DNA of 31,971 nucleotides from Ruminococcus flavefaciens (lineage in GTDB: Bacteria > Bacillota > Clostridia > Oscillospirales > Ruminococcaceae). The DNA is taken from positions 1 through 31,971 of the forward strand of contig DBYI01000036.1 in assembly GCA_002310115.1 (NCBI GenBank). Direction: 5' to 3'. The translations under genes and the position numbers were made by a program. Positions 1 to 7,919 of the stretch are shown here, piece by piece; position 1 is the stretch's first letter, and every line of letters starts with the position of its first letter. The notes beneath the pieces were generated by a model, which searched no databases, was not told the origin of the DNA, and was given only the letters and a program-made list of their open reading frames with translations.

Positions 1-1562
1 CCTGCGATACCTGTTGCAAAGTAACGTTTTACATCTCTGTCGTGGAGAGCCATCTGAAGTCTCTCATAGCTGTATTTATCGTGCATATAGTGGATAACAT
101 TGAGAGTGTTAACGTAGAGACCTGCAAGCCACTCCATCATATCCATGTATTTTTCCCAAACATCGCCAAAGTCAAGGTACTCAGAATCAACAGGTCTGAA
201 CTTAGGGCCTACCTGTATGCCGAGGCGCTCATCTACACCGCCGTTTATAGCGTAGAGCAGGCACTTTGCAAGATTGGCTCTTGCGCCGAAGAATTGCATT
301 TCCTTGCCTACTACCATAGATGATACACAGCAGGCTATAGCATAATCGTCACCGTGCACTACCCTCATCATGTCATCGTTCTCATACTGTATGGATGATG
401 TTTTGATAGACATTTTAGCACAGTATTCCTTGAACTTTCTCGGTAGCTTTGTAGACCAGAGAATAGTCATGTTCGGTTCGGGAGCTGTGCCGAGATTTTC
501 AAGAGTATGGAGGTAACGGAAGCTGTTTTTTGTTACAAGGTGGTGACCGTCAACATCAACACCGCCGATAGATTCTGTTATCCATGTGGGGTCTCCTGAG
601 AAGAGCTCGTTGTACTCAGGTGTACGTGCAAACTTTACGATACGCAGTTTCATGATGAAGTGATCGATAAGCTCCTGAGCCTGTTCCTCAGTGATGAGTC
701 CTTTATCAAGATCGCGCTGAATGAATATATCAAGGAAAGTGGAAGTTCTTCCGAGAGACATTGCTGCGCCGTTTTGTTCCTTTACAGCAGCCAGATAGCC
801 AAAGTAAAGCCATTGAACAGCTTCCTTTGCATTTGCGGCAGGTTTTGAGATATCAAGGCCGTATATCTCTCCAAGCTTTTTTAATTCCTGTAAAGCACGT
901 ACCTGTTCGGCAAGTTCCTCACGGAGACGGATATTCTTGGAAGTCATTCTCACAAGAGAAGTATCGATCTGATGCTTTTTGTCCTCTATAAGCCTGTCCA
1001 CTCCGTAAAGAGCTACACGGCGGTAATCTCCGATAATACGGCCTCTGCCGTATGCATCAGGAAGGCCGGTAAGTATAGCCGAGTGACGGGCAAGTCTCAT
1101 TTCGGGAGTGTATGCGTCAAAAACTCCCTGATTGTGTGTCTTTCTGTACTTGGTAAAAATCTCCACGACCTCGGGATCAACCTCGTAGCCATACTCCTTG
1201 CATGCCTGCTGAGCCATACGTATACCGCCGAATGGCTGTAATGAGCGCTTGAAGGGCTTGTCCGTCTGGAGGCCTACTATCTGCTCTAAGTCCTTATCAA
1301 TGTATCCTGCACCATGTGAAGTAATAGTGGATATGATCTTTGTATCCATGTCGAGGACTCCGCCTGCTTCACGTTCCTGACGTGAAAGGTCCATGACCTG
1401 TTCCCACAGCTTCTTTGTGGCTGCTGTAGGGCCTGCAAGAAAGCTCTCATCGCCCTCATAAGGAGTGTAATTCTTTTTAATGAAGTCTCTGACATTTATG
1501 GAACTGCTGCTCCAGCGTCCTTCTGTGAATCCGTCCCATTCCTTAGCCCATGAATTGACCAT
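1..1562 (-). CDS. pflB: Formate C-acetyltransferase (pyruvate formate-lyase), 3' end outside window
   Basis: Glycyl-radical enzyme of the cytoplasm that splits pyruvate plus CoA into acetyl-CoA and formate under anaerobic conditions. The minus strand is open from an ATG at 1562 to the window edge (520 codons), starting MVNSWAKEWDGF. The family's adjacent catalytic cysteines are visible as ACCVSS (C411-C412, codons at 327-332), matching C418-C419 of the E. coli enzyme. Other PFL stretches are RVALYGVDRLIEDK and SMVVGKEMQFFGAR. The full protein is usually 700-760 residues, so the C-terminal part with the glycyl-radical motif RVSGY lies beyond base 1. The start is supported by AGGAG at 1572-1576, nine bases upstream. 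Transcribed alone from its own promoter; a PFL-activating enzyme could follow outside the window. The identity is certain. Confidence 0.97.
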   Translation of the reverse strand, partial: MVNSWAKEWDGFTEGRWSSSSINVRDFIKKNYTPYEGDESFLAGPTAATKKLWEQVMDLSRQEREAGGVLDMDTKIISTITSHGAGYIDKDLEQIVGLQTDKPFKRSLQPFGGIRMAQQACKEYGYEVDPEVVEIFTKYRKTHNQGVFDAYTPEMRLARHSAILTGLPDAYGRGRIIGDYRRVALYGVDRLIEDKKHQIDTSLVRMTSKNIRLREELAEQVRALQELKKLGEIYGLDISKPAANAKEAVQWLYFGYLAAVKEQNGAAMSLGRTSTFLDIFIQRDLDKGLITEEQAQELIDHFIMKLRIVKFARTPEYNELFSGDPTWITESIGGVDVDGHHLVTKNSFRYLHTLENLGTAPEPNMTILWSTKLPRKFKEYCAKMSIKTSSIQYENDDMMRVVHGDDYAIACCVSSMVVGKEMQFFGARANLAKCLLYAINGGVDERLGIQVGPKFRPVDSEYLDFGDVWEKYMDMMEWLAGLYVNTLNVIHYMHDKYSYERLQMALHDRDVKRYFATGIA

Positions 1563-1598
1563 AACACATTACTCCTTTAAATTTTAATATCTATAGTA

Positions 1599-1627
1599 AT
1601 CTTACCACTTTGCTCCGTGATTGTCAA
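1599..1627 (-). promoter_or_regulatory. Promoter of pflB
   Basis: On the minus strand TTGACA (1622-1627) and TAAGAT (1599-1604) are separated by 17 bases and lie about 40 bases upstream of the pflB start. This is a near-consensus sigma-A promoter. Confidence 0.85.
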
Positions 1628-1741
1628 ACCGTATGTTGCACGAATAAAACTAAAAAAGGGTACATTTCGTTTTATCAGATTACAAAGTCAGCTTTTCGCT
1701 GAGAAAAAGGACATCTTGTTTTACGGTGAATAGAAGAATTT

Positions 1742-1762
1742 CGCGGCATGAAATCTGCCGCG
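1742..1762. repeat. Inverted repeat, 7-bp arms
   Basis: CGCGGCA (1742-1748) and TGCCGCG (1756-1762) are perfect inverted arms around a 7-base loop. No T-run follows on either strand, so it is not a convincing intrinsic terminator. It sits in the gap between pflB and the 1959 gene and could be a terminator relic or a protein-binding site. Confidence 0.4.
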
Positions 1763-1808
1763 TATCAAAATGTTGAAAAATTGTTTGAGTGATTTGTGCA
1801 TTTGATAG

Positions 1809-1844
1809 AACTTCGAAATAAACTGGATTAACCGCTTCGAAGTT
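1809..1844. repeat. Inverted repeat, 9-bp arms
   Basis: AACTTCGAA (1809-1817) and TTCGAAGTT (1836-1844) are perfect inverted arms with an 18-base loop. Each arm also contains the palindrome TTCGAA. The repeat lies downstream of the minus-strand 1959 gene but has no adjoining T-run. The rest of 1628-1958 shows nothing else recognisable. Confidence 0.45.
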
Positions 1845-1958
1845 GATGTTTGTTTCACTCGCTTACTGCATATCAGGTGAGCTTGTTAAATATAGTTTAT
1901 GGTGAATTTTTATATGTCAGCTTGTAATGTTGCTTTACGAATGCCTGAGAATCATGTT

Positions 1959-2231
1959 CTAGTCTTCGATATATTTGGCAACTGCATCATGTAACTCGAT
2001 AAATGGATCTTTCTTTAAGGATTCTCCTGTAGCTGTATTAATTATATCCAGTCTTCCGAGACTGAATTCACTGTAGCCATCTATAAGCTCCATTATGCGG
2101 TAAATTATTGCCGAAGTCACGGAGTTGAGCTCTTCTTCTTTCGATGCGTGCTTTTCAAATAATGCAAAAGTAACGCAGTTTTCACGGATATTTTTTATCG
2201 CTTTAAAAAAATCTGTTTGAAAACGATTCAT
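1959..2231 (-). CDS. Small protein of unknown function (90 aa)
   Basis: Short acidic/helical protein starting MNRFQTDFFKAIKNIRENC and ending AVAKYIED; no signal peptide, membrane segment or family motif recognised. Two starts are possible: an ATG at 2243, one base after the stop of the upstream permease gene, and an in-frame ATG at 2231. The second is preferred because GGAG (2238-2241) lies six bases upstream of it; the first has only a weak purine stretch. It is almost certainly cotranscribed with the AI-2E-type permease gene, whose stop codon is at 2245-2247. The gene is likely real given its position and ribosome binding site, but no function can be assigned. Confidence 0.7.
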   Translation of the reverse strand: MNRFQTDFFKAIKNIRENCVTFALFEKHASKEEELNSVTSAIIYRIMELIDGYSEFSLGRLDIINTATGESLKKDPFIELHDAVAKYIED

Positions 2232-2244
2232 ATTATTCTCCATA

Positions 2245-3453
2245 TTATTTCTTTTTTGATTGTTTCTGCTTCTTTGGCTTTGTTGTAGCTTTAACAGAAG
2301 GCTTATCGTTGCATGCTTCGGAAGATGCTATTCCGAGTTTCTCTTCTTTGCTTTCAAGGACGCGGAAACTTAGCTTATAAATTGTGGCTGTCAACGGAAC
2401 ACCAAGTATCATACCTAGAACGCCGAAAAGTCCGCCGCCTATGGTAACTGCTGCGAGAGTCCATATGCTTGGAAGCCCAACACTGCCTCCGACTACTCTT
2501 GGGTATATGATATTGCCTTCGAACTGCTGTAGAACGATAAGGAAAATAACGAATATCAGTGCCTGCATAGGGTTAACGGTCAGGATTATGAAAGCGCTTA
2601 TTCCTGCACCGAGGAAAGCTCCGACTATAGGGATAAATGCAGTAACACCTACAAGAGTTCCAGACATTGCCGCATATGGCAGCCTAAGCAGTTTCATTCC
2701 TATGAAGCAGAGTGAGCCGAGAATAATAGCTTCAACGAACTGTCCGGCAAAGAAGCTTTGAAACGTAGTATTTGCTGTTTTCAGAACAATAGTGCTCTTT
2801 TGGTTGAAATCATCGCTGAAATATGCGCGTCTAATACGGTTTGCGTCCTGTATGAGTTTATCTTTACGTAAAAGCATATATATCGCGAATATGATGCCAA
2901 GGACGAGGTTGGCTACAGCGGAAGTAAGTCCTCCTATTATGCCCATTGCTGAGCTTAATATGCCTGCAAGTCCTGATGTGAGAACCTTTGAAGCCTTTTC
3001 GACTATATTTGCCCAGTCGAATTCAAGTGAACTTATCTGTTCCTGTATCTCAGGGTATTCTTTGAGCTTGCCCGTAATGAAGTCCTTTGCGTTGGCGAAC
3101 GAGGGTGGTATCTCAGCATAGAGTACTCCGAATGCGTTACCGATCTCGGGGATGACTATATACATTATAAGCGCTATTACGGCTATGGCTATGGTGAATG
3201 TAGCTGCTATACAGAATGGTCTGCGTGTGCGTTTAACAAACTTTGAATTGCTTTTAGGAAAGTATATCTTTTCAAATCGATTCATGATTATATTGAATAT
3301 ATAGGCGATAAAAAAGCCTATTACCAATGATGTGAGAGCTCCGAGAACTACTGATACAAAGTTTGACAGCACATAGAAGTTCTGACTTATAACACAGACC
3401 GCAATTGCGAGGATTGCTATGAATATATATCGTTTTATCTCACGTTTTTCCAT
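2245..3453 (-). CDS. AI-2E family transporter (PerM/YdbI/YtvI-like permease)
   Basis: Polytopic inner-membrane protein of 402 residues, the usual size of the AI-2E transporter family (PF01594). Members have been linked to autoinducer-2 export or to Na+/H+ exchange, so the substrate here is open. Visible are two N-terminal hydrophobic segments (about residues 10-55), another at about 80-105 (the usual break before the soluble loop), a soluble stretch at about 106-165, and a hydrophobic C-terminal half. That half contains the family-typical PYAAMSGTLVGVTAFIPIVGAFLGAG and GLPSIWTLAAVTIGGGLFGVLGMILGVPL pattern. The tail is lysine-rich (TTKPKKQKQSKKK) and cytoplasmic. Start ATG at 3453 follows AGGAGG eight bases upstream. 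The first gene of a two-gene unit with the small 1959 gene. Confidence 0.92.
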   Translation of the reverse strand: MEKREIKRYIFIAILAIAVCVISQNFYVLSNFVSVVLGALTSLVIGFFIAYIFNIIMNRFEKIYFPKSNSKFVKRTRRPFCIAATFTIAIAVIALIMYIVIPEIGNAFGVLYAEIPPSFANAKDFITGKLKEYPEIQEQISSLEFDWANIVEKASKVLTSGLAGILSSAMGIIGGLTSAVANLVLGIIFAIYMLLRKDKLIQDANRIRRAYFSDDFNQKSTIVLKTANTTFQSFFAGQFVEAIILGSLCFIGMKLLRLPYAAMSGTLVGVTAFIPIVGAFLGAGISAFIILTVNPMQALIFVIFLIVLQQFEGNIIYPRVVGGSVGLPSIWTLAAVTIGGGLFGVLGMILGVPLTATIYKLSFRVLESKEEKLGIASSEACNDKPSVKATTKPKKQKQSKKK

Positions 3454-3489
3454 AATGGCTGCCTCCTGATATGGTGAAATACTGATTTA

Positions 3490-3518
3490 ATTATATATCA
3501 ATATGGTGCATTTGTCAA
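3490..3518 (-). promoter_or_regulatory. Promoter of the AI-2E permease unit
   Basis: Minus-strand TTGACA (3513-3518), 17-base spacer, TATAAT (3490-3495): a perfect consensus promoter 37 bases upstream of the ATG at 3453. The rest of the divergent gap to 3686 shows no other signal I recognise. Confidence 0.9.
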
Positions 3519-3686
3519 TTTAGCGTTTATATTAGTATGTGTTTAAAAGAATAAAAGAATGATTGTTTTTTATTAATGAGAGAGCCGGAATTGTTTTATA
3601 GTTGAAGTTATCTTGCGGAAAGCTAATAATCGTTTTTGTATAGCTAAAAGATTTTTTCGCTAATAAAACTGAATTTTACAAAAATA

Positions 3687-3715
3687 TTGACAAACAAAAA
3701 AAACAATGTTATAAT
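3687..3715 (+). promoter_or_regulatory. Promoter of the lipoprotein/ABC cluster
   Basis: TTGACA (3687-3692), 17-base spacer, TATAAT (3710-3715). This consensus promoter reads into the lipoprotein gene at 3805 and leaves a leader of about 80 bases. Confidence 0.9.
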
Positions 3716-3804
3716 TGTATTGTTAATAATATTGTGCACAAATTTTAACACATCATTCACTAAATGTCATCAATCTAATTAAACTACTTACAGGAGGGAA
3801 AAAA

Positions 3805-4212
3805 ATGAAATTAAAAGTTTTAGCAATGTCTGCGCTTCTTGCTGTTTCGGCGGTCAGCTTGGTATCATGTGGTGATGCTGCACCTCCGTCTGAAGGTACT
3901 TATAATGTATGTAGTGCTATATCAGGCACATGCCCTGGCACAAGTGGTGCAACAATAAAAATCGATTCTAACAATAATGTGAAATTTAGTAAGGTTTGGA
4001 TGAATCGTGGTGCACGAACAGGCAATGTTGATGTTCTGAATGCAAGAGAAAATGAGGATTCAGAGGCATCAGATACATATTATTGGAAAGCTACTGCAGT
4101 TTGTCATTATAGTAGCCTTGACAATGATTTGACAATAAGTAATACTGCTTGGGCTAATAAAAAAGGCAATACAATATATATTGCTAGTGGTATAAACGCT
4201 TATTCTAAGTAA
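3805..4212 (+). CDS. Small secreted lipoprotein, unknown function
   Basis: 135 residues with a lipoprotein signal peptide: MKLKVLAM, a hydrophobic stretch and the lipobox L19-V-S-C22, so the mature protein should be lipid-anchored outside the membrane. The mature part of about 113 residues holds further cysteines at C36 and C43 and one near residue 100, plus many Asn/Ser/Thr residues. No catalytic motif is seen. Start ATG follows AGGAGG seven bases upstream. It leads a cluster with a second lipoprotein, an ABC ATPase and two permeases, and is separated from them by a perfect 16-bp hairpin. Its short length, cysteines and place before an exporter-like ABC system suggest a substrate, sensor or immunity partner of that system. 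A bacteriocin-like role (lactococcin 972 type) is possible but not shown by any motif. Unrecognised family. Confidence 0.8.
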   Translation: MKLKVLAMSALLAVSAVSLVSCGDAAPPSEGTYNVCSAISGTCPGTSGATIKIDSNNNVKFSKVWMNRGARTGNVDVLNARENEDSEASDTYYWKATAVCHYSSLDNDLTISNTAWANKKGNTIYIASGINAYSK

Positions 4213-4221
4213 TTTTTTATT

Positions 4222-4258
4222 GTATACATCAGAGAAACTATATTTCTCTGATGTATAC
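4222..4258 (+). terminator. Perfect 16-bp hairpin in the intercistronic gap
   Basis: Arms 4222-4237 and 4243-4258 are perfectly complementary (GTATACATCAGAGAAA and its reverse complement) around the 5-base loop CTATA. It follows the first lipoprotein stop by about 10 bases and ends 18 bases before the next ATG. The sequence after it (TAATTTATG) is not a T-run. It may therefore be a partial terminator, a processing or 3'-stabilising stem that raises the first product over the transporter genes, or a translation-tuning structure. Confidence 0.65.
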
Positions 4259-4276
4259 TAATTTATGAGGTGAATC

Positions 4277-4762
4277 ATGAGATCTTTAAAAAAAATACTA
4301 TCATTTATTTTTATTACTTTAATTTCCGTTATAGTTCTTTCAGGTTGTAATGAAAAAAAGGACCCGTTACCTTCGAAAGAAGCACTTGAATTTAGCAAAA
4401 TAGTTGAGGCCGGTGTCTATACAAATGTCTTAAGTGATAAAAATGACTCAATAAAAATAATAGATAATACAGTACAATTTGAAAATTTTAATATTGACGA
4501 ACTTGTGGAGTACTATGAATCCACATTAAATGAAATACAATTATCTGAAGCGGATTTCCGGGATGTTTTGTCTAAACCATATAATATTAATTTGATATAT
4601 AAAGAGGAAGCAAAAGGTTCTTATAGTATTAATGTTCCTCTTTTTGGAGAAGATAAGGAAAATGGTTACTTGCTCCACTATGACAGCGAAAACAAATTAT
4701 TAATGTTCCGTAAAGATACATATAAGCTTCAGACAGAGAATAATAAAAATGAAAGCAATTAA
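4277..4762 (+). CDS. Second lipoprotein of the ABC cluster
   Basis: 161 residues. The N-terminus MRSLKKILSFIFITLISVIVLSGC is a type II signal peptide with lipobox L21-S-G-C24, placing the mature part on the outer face of the membrane. The rest is charged, rich in Lys/Glu/Asn, with no recognised domain. AGGTGA just upstream supports the ATG. The 3' end overlaps the ATPase gene by 14 bases (4749-4762), so the two are translationally linked and the protein very probably works with the transporter, for example as an extracytoplasmic partner or immunity protein. That role is inferred from position alone. Confidence 0.82.
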   Translation: MRSLKKILSFIFITLISVIVLSGCNEKKDPLPSKEALEFSKIVEAGVYTNVLSDKNDSIKIIDNTVQFENFNIDELVEYYESTLNEIQLSEADFRDVLSKPYNINLIYKEEAKGSYSINVPLFGEDKENGYLLHYDSENKLLMFRKDTYKLQTENNKNESN

Positions 4763-5414
4763 ATTATCGCATGTTTCAAAGCGCTATGGTGATCGTGCGG
4801 TCGTAGATGATGTGTCATTTTCAATTAATAAAGGCTGTTTCGTAAGTATTGTTGGCAAATCTGGAAGCGGTAAATCTACTTTGATGAACATGATAGGTTC
4901 TATGATATTGCCTGACTCGGGAAAGATCATAGTTAATGGAAAAGATATAGTTTCATTCAAAGAAAAAGAGGTTGCAGTATATCGGAATAAAACCATTGGC
5001 TTTATATTTCAGGATTTTCATCTTGAACCAACTTATACTGTTTATGAAAATGTGACACTTCCTCTTGAAATTGCCGGTGACCGCAAGGATATGAAAAAAA
5101 AGGCAGAAGTAGCTCTTGAACAAGTTGGAATGTCTGAACATATTTCCAAAAAGGTGACTATGCTTTCAGGCGGTGAACAACAGAGAGTATGTATCGCAAG
5201 AGCTATTGTCCAAAAGCCTGAGTTAATTCTTGCTGATGAACCCTGCGGCAATCTTGATACAGTAAACAGCGATATAATCATGGCTCTTCTTCGTCAAATG
5301 TCAGATAATAATACCACTGTTTTGCTTGTGACTCATAATCCTGAAGCAGCATCAAAGACTGACCGCATAATTACTCTTAAAGACGGGGCTGTCATATCGG
5401 ATAAGAGGATATAG
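4749..5414 (+). CDS. ABC transporter ATP-binding protein, MacB/LolD-like
   Basis: 221-residue cytoplasmic ATPase with all ABC motifs: Walker A GKSGSGKST (residues 36-44), Q-loop FIFQDF, signature LSGGEQQR, Walker B LILADEP, D-loop GNLD and H-loop THN. Size and motif spelling fit the LolD/MacB/FtsE-type ATPases that work with FtsX-like permeases and drive export or lipoprotein/peptide extrusion without transporting through a classic channel. The same group includes ATPases annotated as bacteriocin exporters of the lactococcin 972 group. It overlaps the upstream lipoprotein gene by 14 bases and lies two bases before the first permease. Family certain; substrate unknown. Confidence 0.94.
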   Translation: MKAIKLSHVSKRYGDRAVVDDVSFSINKGCFVSIVGKSGSGKSTLMNMIGSMILPDSGKIIVNGKDIVSFKEKEVAVYRNKTIGFIFQDFHLEPTYTVYENVTLPLEIAGDRKDMKKKAEVALEQVGMSEHISKKVTMLSGGEQQRVCIARAIVQKPELILADEPCGNLDTVNSDIIMALLRQMSDNNTTVLLVTHNPEAASKTDRIITLKDGAVISDKRI

Positions 5415-5416
5415 AC

Positions 5417-6556
5417 ATGATAAAAATTTATTTATCAGAAATCAGGAACTTAAAAAAAGAACTTTTTCTTTATTTGATTGTATTATCAATTTTATATAGT
5501 ATGATAATTGCTATGGTTTCTTTTGCCAAGGTTGCATTAGATGATATTGATAAAACAATCAAAGATAATACTAAAGGAATAGATTTTGAGGTAAAGATTT
5601 CGGATCCCGACAGTAATTTAATAAAATATTTAGTAAAAAATGGCTGTCATGACATTTCTTACTTATATTTGCAGGAAAGCAATGTTATTTCCTCTTCTGT
5701 TATAAATGATTCATTTAAAGAAGAGCATTTAAAAGGAAAAGTTTTTTGTAAATATCCTAAAAGCAAAAGCATTAATTACGATATCGATGAAAATGAGATT
5801 TGCGATGATTGTATTATTCTTTCAGATAAAATTGCTGATTGTCTGAAAGTAATCAAAGGAGATAGTATCTATTTTTCCACAGAACAAGGGAATGAAAAAA
5901 CTAATTGTATTGTTGGCGGTATTTTTTCTGATTCAGAAGGACGCGCAGATTTCATTATTACTCCTGAATGTGAACAGCGAATTCTTCATGAAAACAGCTT
6001 ATCGGAATTATATTTTATAAACTGCAAGATAGATGAATATAACTCTTGCGAGGCTCTCATTCATGAACTTGATCGTGCTGGATATAATGGTACTTCTTAT
6101 TTATACAGTTACATTCACGAACAAGTTGATTCTATTTTTGTAATGAGTAAAGGACTTATTGCAATGAGTATAATTCTAGGAATAGCTTTGACAGCTATTT
6201 TTTTATCGTTTTTTACAGTCATAATTGTTCGGAGAAGAGGTTTTATTTCCTTACTTATGCATCATGGTATGAGACTGAAAAGAATAGTTCTGCTGTATTG
6301 GTTAATACTTGAGACTATGCACTTATTTATAGCAGTAGTAAGCATTCCTGCTTCTTTAAAATTATGTAAATGGATAAGCAGAGAATACAGCCTGACATTT
6401 AATATGAAAATTATGAGCATCAATATAAACATTCAGTGTGTGATGGCGATTTTTATTGCAATTTTTACTGTAATTGCTTTTTCAATGCTAATATTTTTTA
6501 GAAAGCTAAAGAAGATCAATCATCAGATCATTAGTATGAAGGGAAGTATAATATGA
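5417..6556 (+). CDS. ABC permease, FtsX/MacB-like (first)
   Basis: 379 residues with FtsX-type topology: one N-terminal membrane segment (about 16-36), a large outer domain of roughly 200 residues with several cysteines, and three C-terminal membrane segments (about 245-270, 290-315, 340-365). This is the half-transporter layout that pairs with MacB/LolD-like ATPases. AGAGG lies eight bases upstream of the ATG. Its TGA overlaps the ATG of the next gene (ATGA), pointing to translational coupling and a permease heterodimer. Sequence is strongly AT-rich compared with genes on either side of the cluster. Substrate not evident. Confidence 0.87.
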   Translation: MIKIYLSEIRNLKKELFLYLIVLSILYSMIIAMVSFAKVALDDIDKTIKDNTKGIDFEVKISDPDSNLIKYLVKNGCHDISYLYLQESNVISSSVINDSFKEEHLKGKVFCKYPKSKSINYDIDENEICDDCIILSDKIADCLKVIKGDSIYFSTEQGNEKTNCIVGGIFSDSEGRADFIITPECEQRILHENSLSELYFINCKIDEYNSCEALIHELDRAGYNGTSYLYSYIHEQVDSIFVMSKGLIAMSIILGIALTAIFLSFFTVIIVRRRGFISLLMHHGMRLKRIVLLYWLILETMHLFIAVVSIPASLKLCKWISREYSLTFNMKIMSININIQCVMAIFIAIFTVIAFSMLIFFRKLKKINHQIISMKGSII

Positions 6557-7845
6557 AATTTTCTGCACTCTTCTCACTGGCTTTAAAAAATATCCGTCGT
6601 CACATCAAGCATCATATGCAAGTCTTTTTGGGCATATTCTTGTCTGTTACTTTTGTCATGACAACGGTGATATTTGTCTTTTTCATTCGTTCACACATAG
6701 CTGATGAATATCCTGATAATCAAATATGTTTTATAAAATATTATAATGAAGATATGAGCAGTTTAGCAGATAAATGTAAAGATGCGCAAAAGATAGAAGA
6801 TGTTAGCTGTGTCATTAGGGTTCTCGATTATTTTATGCTTGATATTGATAATAATCAAAATATTGTCATGGAAGATATGGCATTTGAAAATGAAATTCTT
6901 GAAATAGGGAATAAAGAATATAAGTATTCTTCTTCGGATGCTTTCAAAGAAGAATACAAATTAAACTATGGTTTGGAAGTATGCCAGATAGATAATAGTA
7001 TATCTGATTTTTCAGATTACCTTTACAGTTTCTATGATGAACCGTTCGTTTGTGGCAATAATTGTGAGAATGCTAACGATATTATGATTCCGGAACAATA
7101 TCTTATTATGTTTGGTGTGCCTGAAAGTGAATACCCAGACTGTATAAATAAAAATATCTCTGTTAAGTTTCCTACAGCAGGCAATTATTCTCTTATAAGA
7201 AATTTTAATATATGTGGTGTTATAAAAAAAGAATGCTTTGATGGCTTTCCTGTATCTATGATAATAAATAAACAGGAAAAATACTATTCGGAATGGGATA
7301 ATGTCTACGTATATGTAAAAAAATACGAGCAAAAGAGTTTTGAAAGCATAAAAAACTCTCTTGATGATCAATTTGGTGTGATAGGAAATATTTGCAAAGC
7401 CTATGAGAAATTGCATTTTTTACAGAAACAATCAAATTTTGTAGGACATATTCTTTTGCTTGTTATTATTTGCGTTGTATTAGCTATAATTTTTTATTTG
7501 GTAATTTATATGTTTTTTTACATTGAACAAAATCAGAAATATAGTGCAATATTACTTTCGTTAGGATTGAATTCAAAGAAAATAGCACTTCTTAATATGA
7601 TAGAAGTTGGAATTAATTCATTTTTAGCAACGATTTGCGGTATATGGTGTTCATACTATATGTCTTTGAAAGTTGATAGAATGATCAATGAAGATATAGA
7701 GTTAATAACATGGAACTGGAATGTATTAATAAATGCACATTTGATTGCTGTTTTGATTTTTGTATTTTTATTTTCAATTATAATAGGAGGATATACATAT
7801 TATAAAACTTCTCATATTTCTCCAAGCAATTTGTTTCAAGAATAA
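6553..7845 (+). CDS. ABC permease, FtsX/MacB-like (second)
   Basis: 430 residues, same topology as its neighbour: N-terminal membrane segment (about 22-46, HHMQVFLGIFLSVTFVMTTVIFVFF), a long extracytoplasmic region, then three membrane segments near the C-terminus (about 300-325, 350-375, 395-418). The ATG overlaps the preceding stop by four bases. It is the last gene of the cluster, followed 19 bases on by a strong terminator. With the ATPase it should form a complete type VII-like ABC machine with two different permease subunits. Two distinct permeases plus two lipoproteins are unlike the single-permease MacB form; what is moved or sensed is unknown. Confidence 0.87.
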   Translation: MKFSALFSLALKNIRRHIKHHMQVFLGIFLSVTFVMTTVIFVFFIRSHIADEYPDNQICFIKYYNEDMSSLADKCKDAQKIEDVSCVIRVLDYFMLDIDNNQNIVMEDMAFENEILEIGNKEYKYSSSDAFKEEYKLNYGLEVCQIDNSISDFSDYLYSFYDEPFVCGNNCENANDIMIPEQYLIMFGVPESEYPDCINKNISVKFPTAGNYSLIRNFNICGVIKKECFDGFPVSMIINKQEKYYSEWDNVYVYVKKYEQKSFESIKNSLDDQFGVIGNICKAYEKLHFLQKQSNFVGHILLLVIICVVLAIIFYLVIYMFFYIEQNQKYSAILLSLGLNSKKIALLNMIEVGINSFLATICGIWCSYYMSLKVDRMINEDIELITWNWNVLINAHLIAVLIFVFLFSIIIGGYTYYKTSHISPSNLFQE

Positions 7846-7864
7846 TGCTATATATTAACAAATG

Positions 7865-7919
7865 AAAAGCAGCTTTTCATAATACTCAATTAATATTGGG
7901 CGCGAAAAGCTGCTTTTTT
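7865..7919 (+). terminator. Terminator of the lipoprotein/ABC cluster
   Basis: Perfect 14-bp arms 7865-7878 and 7904-7917 (AAAAGCAGCTTTTC and its complement) with a T-run at 7914-7919. Loop of 25 bases. A strong intrinsic terminator closing the AT-rich cluster. Confidence 0.88.

Noticed and set aside
2384..3121. Two plus-strand ORFs of 125 and 109 codons
   Set aside because: Antisense to the AI-2E-type permease, with low-complexity Pro/Ala/Thr composition and no start signals.
7012..7416. Minus-strand ORF of 134 codons
   Set aside because: Lies wholly antisense within the second permease; Phe/Ile/Tyr-rich composition is what AT-rich coding DNA gives on the other strand.
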